Part shown: piece after piece, positions 37,292 through 49,252 of the stretch | Position numbering within the stretch: the stretch's first letter is position 1 | Layout: each line of letters opens with the position of its first letter | NCBI GenBank assembly: GCA_023055505.1 | Contig: JALIRH010000007.1 | Location: 15,420,273-15,484,272, forward strand | Origin: Callipepla californica brunnescens | Taxonomy: Eukaryota; Chordata; Aves; Galliformes; Odontophoridae | Direction: 5' to 3' | Length of the DNA stretch: 64,000 bases | Made by a program: the position numbers and the translations under genes | The notes under the pieces: generated by a model | The model's database searches: none | Seen by the model: only the letters and a program-made list of their open reading frames with translations | What the model was told of the DNA's origin: nothing

Positions 37292-40200
37292 TGGTTGAAG
37301 TGGTGTTACTCCCACTGCTGTTCCCAGAGCCATTACTTTGTGGTGATAGCGCTGGTGAGCTACACTCAAGGTGAGGAGTATCAGTAAACCCATCAGTGTG
37401 TAGAGAGGCGCTTCCTGGTGGCCGGCTGGTTGATGCTTACATTTACACAGTGCCTTTCATCCAGAAGGATCTCCAAGCACTTTATTAGAGTCATGCCAAC
37501 TTCAGGCTGGTTCACCTGCTCACAGCTGGGTGCTGGCCTGGAGAGCTGCAGGGACGAGGGCCCTCCTGCCTGTCCCCATGCTGCCAGGGAGTTTCCTTCC
37601 ACACCACCCTCCTAGCACCCAGAGACTCTCCTGGTCCACGCCGATGCCAGATGGGTAGTGGAGAGTTGATGAATCAGGAGGAAAACCTAAGCAAAGCAGA
37701 GGAGAGATAGCAATGCTGATCTTGTGAGCAGGGACAGAAGAACATCAAATTATGTTTGCAGAACAACCTTTGCCTTTTCTATCTGTGATGGTATGAGGTT
37801 GTGGTGATGAAGGAGCTCCACTGGGAGGGTTCCAGCTATCAGCAGGTGCAGGAGCTGAGCCCTTGCTCTGAGATCTTAGCAAGTCTCTCTTTCACAAGTG
37901 CATCCCCCCACAGCTTCTTCTTTGTCCAGAGATGCTGGCCCGGGGCATGTGATGCAAAAGCAGCCTGAGCATATTTCTCTACTTCCAAGTGCCCGGTTCT
38001 CTCCCCTTCTTCCCTCTAGCCAATCTAGCACAAGGGATAACATGAAGCACAAGAAGGACTTAAGCAAAAGGATTATGCTTCAGTTCAGGCAATTGCTCTG
38101 AAGCATTTCTCAGCTCTAATGCTAAGGGTTCTTTGTGCAACAGAGCAGTGGTGACACCTCTTAGCACTGTCAGGAAAGGCAGATTAGAGGCAGCTGTTTC
38201 ACACTGCAGAGAACAGAAGGATATATACATACATATATGTAACTTTTCAGTGTTCCAGTTCCCAGATAGTTTGACCCAGGAAACACTGTCAGTAATCACA
38301 TTCTTGCAGACCATGTCTCCTCCTTGCAGCTTGGCTATGACACTGCCAGTGTGCCACGTCCCATGGCCCATCTGCACCACGTTCACCTTCAGGGAACATC
38401 TTTCGGGAACAGCTGTTTTATGGCATACTCATATGCATACACAGGCTCCTGGCAAGAATTCAGCCCTCTGTATACAGAGAAATTGCTTAATTTTTCTTTG
38501 TAATGCAGCTACCTCTGTGGTATAATACTGCAGCTGTTTAACTACATAATAGGCTGCTCAGGACAGCAACTATAAAACTGAAATTGAAATGGAAACTTGC
38601 CCAGAAGAGAATTTGGACAGAATATTAAGGTTGATTGAACTCCCGTTAACAAAATAAAATTCTAATAGCTGCAAGAGTCCGTGGCTTTCATTATATCTAA
38701 AACCATGTTCCTGATCCCTTCTTATTAAGTGCATATTGTGTTTCATAAATGATGATCACAGGAAAAGCCTGCTTGTTCACAGTCCCACCTTTCCACACGT
38801 GGATGTTCCTACCATTACCATTCATTGCTGAAACAATGGGGCTTCTGAAGTCAGATAGTAGATAATGTTAATTGGTGTGTCTACAGAGTTTGCACCTGAA
38901 CTGAGCAAACCCAGAACAGTTTTCATCAGCTGGCAATTTAATTCTCTATTTTATTAAAGCCAAACTGTTATTTTTCTAAACTGGTGTTGTTGAAAAGGAC
39001 TTTTTATTTCTCTAATACAAAATACAAATATAATACAAAAACTAATATGAAAACATGAATATTTTCAATAACGCTAAATGAGGAGGAGGTTTATTTAAAG
39101 GTATGGTTGTTATTCACCTGTTAGCAAGGATTTTAGTTCTCCTTTCCTTATTCTTCTCTCATTCAGCACAATGTTCTCCATTATTAGAGGTAAACTATTG
39201 AAGTTGTTTATTTGTGAGATGAATTATTATGGAGCTTTGGCCCACATTCTGTTCTATTACGTTAGAACGTAAAAAAATCTAACACAATGAAATTGGAGGG
39301 AAGTGTCAGATTGGTCTCGTTGTAATTCAAGTCAACGTGTGACTCGGTGAGCCTTGCTGAGGTAGGAAGGGCTTATTGTGAGGTTACTGCATAATGGTTC
39401 TGTATGACCTTGCTTTTCCCTTCACGTTGGTCACAGTAAAGCAGAGGGCTGGCTAGTAGATTCATGCCTGTGATTGAAAGCTTCACAAAGAAATATCAGT
39501 GTTATTTATAATGACCAGTGGAATCCATGTGTTATATCCATGCTTTGATTTACCCTTTGGAGGTGTAAAAGTATGGCCATCTCATTTTAGAAGGGCTCCA
39601 CAAGTATGTATTCTTCAGACCACCCTAGATGTTAATCTCCTGAATTAACAAAATTTCCCTTTCAAGAAGTCTGGCTTATACTGCTCTAGAACTGTTCTTT
39701 CCTGAAGAAAAGCCACTATGAGCGTGCAGGATTTTCTGCACGGAGACAAATCTCATACTTTCATTTCCCATTTGACATGCCAAAACAAACAAATGTGTGG
39801 CCTAAGGACTAAATTAAATGCCTCCTATAGAATTTCAAGGAATGTTAGAACCAGGAAACTAGCTGTTTAGTTATCATTAAAAGTATATATAAATATATAT
39901 AAATAAATATATACATAAGAAATCATATCAACAACAAGGATGATCTGAGTGCCAAATATTCACCATCTGTATAAAGCTACACTTCACTAGAATTAAACTA
40001 TTTTATGTAATTCTCTTTCTCATGCTTTTATGGTTCTTTTGATAAATTCTATTTAGTAGCATGCAGGATACCTAAATTGAATGTACAGTATGTTGTTTCA
40101 TTGCTACAATAATTTCTCGCTTCTCAGTAATATCTTCTTTATCAGAATGTTATTTGTTATTTTGAAGACATATTTGAGAATTGTTTTATTATTGAGTTAT

Positions 40201-42512
40201 TCTTTTTTCATGGTTCTTTACTCACCTCCAGCTGATTGTAAGAAAATGTGCTTCACTGTTTTGCCCCATGGCTCTTTTATGAAGCTGACTCTTTCAATTG
40301 GTTTATGTATTCTTTATGTTCATCTCCTGTATATAATTCTGCAATTAAATTTTTTGAGAAAAATAGAGTATACTCTTTATTATATTTAAAATATTGCATT
40401 AGTTAAAATATACCGTTTCCAATCAGGCAATCTGTAGAACACCCTAAGTTATTACTTCAGCCTTGTAGACGTTTGAGTATCTGCAAATTCATTTTCAATG
40501 AAATATTTTTGATTGGACTTCATCTGAATTCAAAGGAAGGCACTTAAAATCTGAAAGAATTTGGCAAAGAATGAGTCAGCTATGCGACACTATTGTTATG
40601 TTCTGATTAATATTTATTGTTACTATAGGCAAAGAATATCATGCACTTGTTTTCAACCAGACCACCGTGTGTCATTAACAGAAAGAATAACTGCCTCTTC
40701 TATGTCGAAAAACTTTTGTTCTTTGGCAGAAGTAACTAGAATATTTTGCTTTGGAAAGATGAATCCTGGAGGGTCTGTGAATAGCCAAAAGGAGCTTTTA
40801 CTCCACGTTATGCTTTTTGGCTCCCTCAAGGGCAGAAAAGTGTCCTTCAGGCAATGACCTGAGCATCTCAGCAGAAAATCTGACCAATAGTTTGCCTTGG
40901 CCATACTTCTTGGTATGACTGATGCCATGGCAGGCAATAAATGAAGATGTGTGGAGTCTCTGGATCCAAATACAGGAGGCAAAAGAAATACCCTGACAAA
41001 GTGCTTACTTCCTTGAATCACTGAATTTTTCTTGCTCATTTATTTTATACGGTATGATAACACTTAGAATCCCCAGATACAGACCATTAAAATATTGTAC
41101 GCTTGCAAAATAAAAAGATTTCCCTTAGTACTAAGAGTTTAAAACCTAGCCATTGGGTGAGCAACAGCAGATGGAGAGACACGGGAGAGAAACTGAGAGA
41201 AACAGTGAGAATGTTATTCGTTAAAATGAGGAGTAGTGGTTGCAGCACTCCAACAGTCGATCAGTTGTCAATCGTTCCACAGCTTTCAGGAAAAAATAAA
41301 AAAATAAAAAGGATAATGAAGTGGGTTGGAAGGTACCCTCGGGGATGTATTCCCCAGCTGGAAGCGAGTCCAAGAAAGAGGTTTGTTTTAAAATGTAACA
41401 TGTAGATGATGAATTTTGGCATGAGTCAACTGGAGGTAGGAGCTGACATCTCAGTCATTAATAAACGATGCTAGGTACAGCGGCATATGAGGAAATTGTG
41501 AAAAGTTTTGGCAGTAAGGGCCCATAAAATTACAGATCCTGTACTCTGCTAGCTCATTATTTGTATAAAAGAATTTTCATCATTAACACCTGTCATGGAA
41601 GGCTCAATTTTTTTTTCTGCTGTATGTCAGCAATTCTAATGAAAATGACACGTAAAGATAGAGGTCATTAGACAGCTTAGCTCTTGGTTTTGTCCGTGTC
41701 TTAGCAGCGGATATTGTGACCTACAACATCATTCACTGCAGTCCTGTGGTGATATTTTACAACTAAGAAAAGTCTTTGATCGCTTCTAGCTGAAATTCCA
41801 GAGATGATTTAGCTTGTCCTAGCCTTAACGAGTTCCCTAAAATAGGATGATCCTTTCTGCAATCTGGAGAGGATCTCATGACTAACAAGCAAACTGTTTC
41901 TAGTACAATGGTATTACAGATGGTTCCGCATCAGCCTTAGTAACACAAGCATTCCCATCTAAATGAGAACAATCATTGCTGATGAACGAGTAAGGTCAGT
42001 AAAGATGGAGCATAAATGTGGCATATTTTATTTCAGTTGCTGAACCAAATAATCAGGTGCAGAATACATGCTCTGGAATTAGCATACTTATTCCAGCTGA
42101 ACTGCATTGACACTGTCAGTGGGTTTGTGAAAGGCTGTTATTGTTTTAATCGTAGCAGCACAGCTGAAGTGTGAAAATTTGGAAATGTAGACAAGTGCCT
42201 TACATAACCTATTGCAGCTTTAACATAATCCCTAGACACATTCTGCAGTGAATTTTTAAACAAACAGCTTACAAGAAGCTAAAGGATAATGCAGTGATGG
42301 AAAATAGGCAATGCTGACTTGCCAACATCCAGTCACAACAGCCAATTAATTTTTTTTCTTGACAGGATGAATGGCCTAATGAATTAGAAAAAAATGTTGG
42401 TTGTGATACAGCTTCACTTCATTAAGATTTTTGATACAGGTCTAAGTGTAACATTTTAATACAGAGCCAGAAAAAATATCTAAATAATTGTTAAATAAAA
42501 TCCGATGCAGCT

Positions 42513-42526
42513 GATATATATATATT

Positions 42527-42563
<37 letters not shown>

Positions 42564-42567
42564 GTGT
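42513..42567. repeat. Compound (TA)n-(TG)n microsatellite
   Basis: A short TA run at 42513-42525 leads into TG repeats from 42529 to 42567 with one interruption (GCG). Length and purity suggest a polymorphic locus. Confidence 0.95.
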
Positions 42568-44671
42568 ATTTATAGATATACATTGCTGTATTAACAATGT
42601 ATTAACAATACATTGCTGATGCATTTTAAAATCATATGGGCTTCTGAAGTGGGAGCAAAAGCAAGAATCCTACACAAATCCATTCCGGTCTCAATGCTAG
42701 TCAGTAATTTCACTGACTAATTTGGTGAGTGACTAAAAAATATAGTATTATTTGATCAAGACTCTGACCTGGGAGAGGTTACAGCTGATGTAGAGGATGA
42801 TCAATATTTAAGTCAAAAAATGGACACCTTTTTCTAAATCTGTACTGAGAACGTTGTGATCAAGCTCAGACGTGACAATATATGGTTTAGAAAATGCAAA
42901 AAGAAGATCTACCATGGTGGATCACAAGCAAGATAAGAGTTATCATGATGCTGAATCCACACAAGCTAAATTTTATGCTGTTAAGGAAAAGGGAAATCTA
43001 ATAGTGAATGTATTTGCATATCATTAAATTAGTGTGGCTTAACAGATTACCAAGCTGTGTGATCATCCTTGTACACACAATGTTAAATTGTCGCCAACAC
43101 ATTATTGGACACTGCAGACTAAGCGAAAACAAACTACCCATAGAAGGAAAGATTCCTAAGTCATAAAGTCAAAGCTGGGTAGCCAAGGCGTGTCTCTTCC
43201 TCCTCCATCGAGGCTGCTCGGTAATAAAGTTCATGGCCACTGCACTTTGCTGAATGCCAGGTGTCTAAGAACTTCTAAACAGGCTGATCCCTTTAGGACT
43301 CAGGCAAAGACTCTGCCTGTCTCTGTCCCAGGCTTGGAGCACAGTAGGGCTGGGCAGAGTGCAGGATGAGTTCTGTGTGCCCACACGTAGGAACCAGACT
43401 GCTGTGTGCAGGCAGCAGCAGGATGCAGGCTCTAGGTCTCAATGCCTTCACCTTAGCCACTTCCACCCAACTGCTTTCTGAGGACTGAAATATCCAAAAT
43501 CAACTGAACCTCCAGCAAACACTCACATGCAGAATGTGAACTAGTGAGAAAGGCAGAAGCACATCAGAACATCTGAAAGTTACACTAAATGGCTGAGCCA
43601 TCAGGAATGCCACTGAGAAAGGGGCAAGTTGGGCTCTGGGGATGGGAAATATCCTCTGTGTGCTACAGACACAGAAGTGGAGTGAGCAACCGGGCTGATG
43701 CCACTGCCAGAGCTGGGATCGTGCTGCTGCCAGGTGCCAGGGCAGCCCCAGCATGGAGGGTCACACTGCTCCTCTCACTGCACAGTGAGAGACTGCCAGG
43801 TCATAAAGGAAAGGAGCATAGCAGCTCTTGAATAAAAGATCTTAATGCAAAATAAAGGAATTATTGGAAAATGAAGATGGTGGCTGACTCAGCAATGTTT
43901 TTTTCTCATATTCCTTTTATTGTTGTTGCTTTATTAGCTGGCACTGGGCCACGTGAGATGTTTTAATTATGGGAAAAAATCAAAAGGAGGTTTCTGCTTC
44001 CCATGGGGATTAACATCACCTTGGCATTCACTGCTGAATGGAAGCTCAGATCCTGATCAAGATAGGAACTAATGAACATGCTCAGCCAAAATGCTGTAGA
44101 AAGTCCTTCTGGCTGTTGTGTGATTGCTGCATTCTTAGAGCTCACACTAATTCCTCAGCATAGGCCTGAGCTATTCAGACAACACAGGAAAATTCAGGGA
44201 GTCTCATTTTTCTCTGGTGGAAGAAGGACTGATTGCAATGGAATCTTACCCTGCTCCCTGCAGAACTTGGCAATGAAATGTTAGATGAGGATGGGACTCA
44301 TGTCAGTGGCACGGAAAATAACGATACATTAATTTAAATGCAGATCCTGGAGGAGTACACGATAATAGACTGCTTCAAACACGTTTAAAAATGATATTGG
44401 CTTTGGTAAAAATCAAGGATTCCAAGTATTAAAAACTGTCATAAAACCAATCATTATAGAAATGATAAATCAGTTTTGCCAGATAGGAAATAAATCAAGA
44501 GTGAATAGTGAGGGATGAAGATGAGTGTTATGCTTTGGGATTTGAATATGTCAAAGTAAATTCTGTAAAATATTTATAAATTTATGAAACACTGACAACA
44601 CCTTTGGAAAAAAGGCATTTTGAATTTTATTAATGTTTGTATTTATATATTTGCATGAGGTCGTGTGGCTT

Positions 44672-44730
44672 TGTATGTGTGTATGTATATATATACATCT
44701 TTGTAAATATATATATACTATATATTTATC
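44672..44730. repeat. TA/TG-rich simple sequence
   Basis: Mixed TGTATG and TATATA units with short interruptions. Simple sequence only. Confidence 0.75.
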
Positions 44731-45838
44731 CATACAAAAATAAAACTGGATAAACTGTAAATGTTTTATACATTTACTTTTTCTGAAAAAAAACACAAAA
44801 CTGTATATTTGGTCTGGTCTGTGTGTCAGCTATCTGTATATTGAGAACAAGCCATTTGGTTGTCTAACTCATAGGAAGAGGAAGATGAAAAGAAGGCTGA
44901 AAAGAAGAAGGATGAGGAAAGGGAAAACCTATAAAGCAAAGTGAATGTGTTGTATTCCTTATTCTTTATGGGAACATACATTTAAATTCACTGACATGAA
45001 ACAAGATTTTCCCATATTTTTGCTTCGTGTTGAGAAAGCACGATGGATGAGGAAAGAAAACAAACTTTTACTTTGAATTTACAATTTTGGAAGGGGCTGG
45101 GGTGATACGAGAAGATGTGTCATGGGCAAAGGAACAGCAATACCATACAGCAATGCTTCATGGGATCCCATCAGTCCCTGGAAAGACAAGGGACAAGAAT
45201 TCCTGCAACAAGTAGGAAGCCTCTGGGGCATATTTACCATATGTGACATGAGTTTCACTTCAAAGACATATCCATTGTGAAACCCAAGTGACTTTGGCCC
45301 TTCCTTGCTTTCTTTCTGGGACCAAACTTGTTTCTGCTGGAAAGCAAGTGGAATAGCTGACCTATGAGCTGCTTAATAGTTGTCTTTGTTATCACAGATG
45401 AAGTTTCTGCAAACGTCTTCCGCAATGATGTGTTTTGCAGCATTGTGTCAGATGGCACAGGGGAACTCGTCTTTTTTGAGGGAAGATTAATTGCTTCTGT
45501 TGAAGCTTTTCAGCTGTCAGGAAAGGCCAAGTAAGGTCAGGGACAGGATGAGTGATAACTCTGAGTCAACTTATGCAAGGGTGTCATTTGAGGAGTAAAA
45601 TATATGGGGGAAATAAGATCTGAAGAAGTAGGTGGGACATGACACAAATGGATATCAGGGAACAATACCTGCTTTTCAGTCACAAGCTGATTTCCAAAAG
45701 CTAAAAATGAATGACTGTTATGACCAAAATAGGATCTAATTTGCAGTACTTCTCCTTGTATTAACTGGCACTTCTCCAGGGAGATCTGGATTTCAGAAAA
45801 CGCTGGAGGAGCTGACAGCTTTTTCAACCCATGACAGC

Positions 45839-46395
45839 ATAGAATCAGAGAATCGGAGAATTCTAGAATGGCTTGGGTTGGAAGGGACTCCAAAGATGAT
45901 CAAGTTCTAACCCCCTTGCAACAGGCAGTGTTGCCAACCACTAGATCAAGCACTAGATCAGATTGCTCAGGATCCAGCCTGGCCTTAAACATCTCTAGGG
46001 ATGGGGCACCCACAGCTTCTCTGGGCAACCTGTTCCAGTGCCTCACCACTCTCTCAGTAAAAAACTTCCCCCTGACATCTAATCTAAATCACCCTTCCTT
46101 TAGCATTTCCCCTTGTCCTACCACTGTCTACCCATGTAAAAAGTTGATTTCCCTCATGTTTATAAACTCCCTTTAAATATTAGAAGGCAGCAGTAAAGTC
46201 TCCCAGCAGCCTTCTCTTCTCCAGGCTGAACAAGCCCAGTTCCCTCAGCCTATCTTTCTAGGAGAAGTACTCTAGCCCTTGGGTCATCCTCATGGCCCTC
46301 CTCTGGACCCTCTCAAACAGCTCTCTATCTTTCCTGTGTCGGGGGCCCCAGACTTGGATGCAGTACTCCAGATGGGGAGTACATACAAGATGGAC
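45839..46395 (-). mobile_element. CR1 LINE fragment, antisense, with decayed ORF end
   Basis: More than 550 bases of CR1 in reverse orientation. It begins with the 3' tip (AGAATCAGAGAATCGGAGAA), then GGCTTGGGTTGGAAGGGACT and CAGGGATGGGGCACCC-type blocks. Translation of the minus strand near its far end gives LVCTPHLEYCIQVWGPRHRK and FERVQRRAMRMTQGLEY, the C-terminal blocks of the CR1 reverse transcriptase ORF. The frame is broken elsewhere. Confidence 0.93.
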
Positions 46396-47970
46396 TTGTT
46401 TTGCCCCAGGCAAACAGATGCTACAGGGTCTTGGGGTTCCCTCCATGTGCAGCTGCAGTTAAAAAAAAAGCCTAATTCTAACTCTTGTCTTGTTTCAGCT
46501 TACCTTAGTCAAGAAGGAGCCTCACTGTTTCTTACATTTAATTGAATGAAAGACACCTTTAATATAAACCAGTGGTTCTCCCAGGCACTGTATAACAGAG
46601 GCTTGGTCAAGAAAGAAACACAAGAACAGGCATATTGAAGGATGCTTTTGAGTACTGTGTGGAGGAACAGCCTACGGAGGCACTTGAAGTTCTTTCTGGC
46701 AATGTCAGAGAGGAGGAAGTATTGGGCAGTCTCACTTCTACTCTTCTGGAAAACGTGTGGAATGAGGATAATACCTCATACCTCCTCCTGATGCCTACCA
46801 GCATGCTGCAGCCCTCTGTGCTGCTGGTTGCTGCTGGTGGCAGCACTACTGGGCACAGCAGCCAGTGCTGCCCAGACACACTACAGTTCATACTTCCACC
46901 CATTGCTGCTGCCAAGCACTTTCCCCATCAGCTGCTGAGTAGAGCTTATTCTGTTTCCTTTCCTGGAGCGACCCTCCCTGCACATCGATCTGTCTGGGAA
47001 TCTCAGGGACTCTGAAGTATGCTGGTGTGAGTTTGGGTAGAAATGCTTTTCAGAGTCAAAGAAGCCATTTTCTGGAGCCTATTTTCTGCACTGCTTCTTC
47101 TCAGCCAAGAATACTTTGGCCCCAGCTCTGTCCTTTTGCCACAGGCTTTTTGTTCCAGATGTTGTCAGCATGCTACATTAGTGCCAAGAAGAAAAATTCA
47201 GGACTGTGTAATATCTGAGGCTGAGCATCCATTGCCTGACAACAAAATGCATTTCACTTCATGACTGGAAGCAACAGCACCTGCAGGGCAGGTGCACAGG
47301 GAGCCTCAACTCCTGGCAAATACAGCTAGAAGCAAAAACTGCCACTGTGTTCATGTATCTGGACCATCATTATGTGGTGCTGCAATAAAGTAATCCATGA
47401 CTTTCTGTGGACAGAATTTGCAAAAAAGGCATCAACACAATTCAGCAGCAGTTGGTGCAATACTGAGTATTTTCTTGAACAATGATGATTTGACTGTTTT
47501 CCAGAGATTTTGAGGGATTTCAGGTTGTCCTATAGTTTTGAAAATACTCCTTTGTACCATGCCTGTGCCATTGAAAGAACTTCAATGTTGATTCAGTTCT
47601 TACCCTTTGGCTTCACTTGTTATAATAGCTAACCACAACAAGCATGCATTAGGGCGCACAGGCACAGACCAAGCACCTCTTATCCCAGTGCTTCTTGTTA
47701 AGCTACTTCAATCTTAAGTTTTCCAAGCCTATTATCAGAATCTGGCAAAATTATCTGTCAAGATGGTTTTAGGAATAAGAACTTGTTTCTATGAATGACA
47801 CTAGGAAAAAAAAGTGATGGTCATTTCACCAGTCTGGGAGCTGCTGGGCACACCTTCTGTAAAAGGAGGGGTGCTGGCCTGGGGGGAGAGGACAGGGATA
47901 GGAAGGGTTTGCCCTGGGAAGGGGCATTAATAGGAGCGAAGAGGAGATGGATGTGCATGGAGTATGTCCC
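46396..47970. other. Noncoding stretch between CR1 copies
   Basis: Somewhat GC-richer at 46620-47100, with a 126-codon open frame on + (46635-47015) and an overlapping 102-codon frame on the other strand. Neither resembles a family I know and there is no splice or initiation context that favours one. It may be a diverged repeat. Nothing else was recognised. Confidence 0.5.
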
Positions 47971-48282
47971 TAGAATCACAGGATCATCAGATCATTAAGG
48001 TTAGTAAAGACCTCCAAGACCACCTAGCCCAACCACCAACCCATCCCGACCATGCCCACTAACCATATCAGCCTGTGTCACACCTACCCTTTTCTTGAAC
48101 ACCTCCAGCGGCAGTAACTCTACCACCTCTCTGGGCAGCCTGTTCCTCACTGCTCTTTCTAAGAATTTTTTCCTAATATCCAACTTGAACCTCCCCTGAC
48201 GTAACTTGAGGCCTTACCTCTTGTTCTAACACTAGTTACCTGTGAGAAGAGACCGACCTCCACCTGGCTACAGACTACTTCT
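47971..48282 (-). mobile_element. CR1 LINE fragment, antisense
   Basis: Reverse-oriented CR1 of a different subfamily from the copies at 15133 and 45839. It starts TAGAATCACAGGATCATCAG and continues with GACCTCCAAGACCACCTAGC, CCAACCACCAACCCATC and TCTGGGCAGCCTGTTCCTCA. It ends near GAGACCGACCTCCACCTGGC. A decayed minus-strand frame (48001-48183) runs through it. Confidence 0.92.
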
Positions 48283-48727
48283 CTCATCCAATGACAATTT
48301 AACATAGCTCCTCCTTAGACTAAAAGGGCGGATGGAAGGCAGGACAAGTAAACTCAGCATCCTCTATATTTTCCCACTGCAAGTGTTGTCACATCATAAG
48401 AGAGTGTGAGAAGCTACAAGTAACCATGGAGACGTATAATGCAGCATGAAATGAAATTAAACCAGATTCCTATCTGAGAATGAAGGAGCATCAGTAATTT
48501 TAATTAATGGCCAGTAGACACATTCCAAATTACCAGGCAAGTGAAAAGACACAAACAAATAAATAAAAAACATTAAGAATGCTGAATCATAGACTATCTT
48601 TTCTCATTTCGTTTGTTTGTTGGGTTGTTAGGTTGTTTTTTTTTTGTTTGTTTGTTTTCATTCAAATTACAAAGAAATACCCCCCTCAGAGATTTAAGTC
48701 ATATACAATTCTTGCTACTGCTTGTTC

Positions 48728-48749
48728 ATAATAATAATAATAATAATAA
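48728..48749. repeat. (TAA)n microsatellite
   Basis: About seven units of ATA/TAA without interruption, next to an A-rich run. Confidence 0.9.
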
Positions 48750-49098
48750 AAAGATGAAACCCACCACAAAATATCACAGAAATAATTTAATCCTAGTAAT
48801 GCATAATAAGTCATAGGATGCCAGTGAGAGTCAGCAGTATATGCTTCAAATATAATGGAGTCTCAGGTACACTAGATCTTATGAAAGTATATGGTCATTC
48901 AGACTGCCATGGAGAACAAATCACCATTTGTTTGACTGCAAGAGGATTTGTGGCTTAAGCATCCATTCTGAATCCTGGGAAAAAAAAAATGATAATTTAA
49001 CATGGGAAGAAAATAGTAAACTTCGGCGATGAAAATTTGTGGTAAAAGCAAGATAAATGATTACAAGATAGAAATTGACATGAGAAAGTATCTTTCCT

Positions 49099-49252
49099 GG
49101 AGAGGTGGTGGGTACCCCACACCCAAGGTCAGGATGGATGGGGCTGTGAACACCTGTACTAGATGCCGGTGTCCCTGTTCATTGCAGGAGGGTTGGACTT
49201 GGATGGTCTTTAAGGGTTCCTTCCAACTGAAACAATTCTGTAATTCTATGAT
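49099..49252 (+). mobile_element. CR1 LINE 3' end fragment
   Basis: Sense CR1 3' end of about 150 bases. It has GAGAGGTGGTGGGTACCCCA, then GGAGGGTTGGACTTGGATGG, TTCCTTCCAACTGAAACAAT and the ATTCTATGATT tip. Confidence 0.9.

Larger units (their letters stand above)
34501..45838. other. Long noncoding stretch downstream of DLGAP2
   Basis: No gene recognised on either strand. Open frames are below about 130 codons, overlap each other and show no family. Contents include A-rich runs (35130-35162), AT-rich tracts near 35440-35480 and 39885-39920, a GC-richer patch at 36900-37660 holding a 20-base tandem duplication, a TA/TG microsatellite at 42513-42567, and a TA-rich tract at 44672-44730. A possible acidic-basic terminal exon lies at 44875-44934 and is discussed under findings. 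No tRNA or other structured RNA was recognised. Confidence 0.6.

Noticed and set aside
46635..47015. 126-codon frame on + in a GC-richer patch
   Set aside because: A 102-codon frame overlaps on the opposite strand and neither resembles a known protein. The GC content alone explains the lack of stops.
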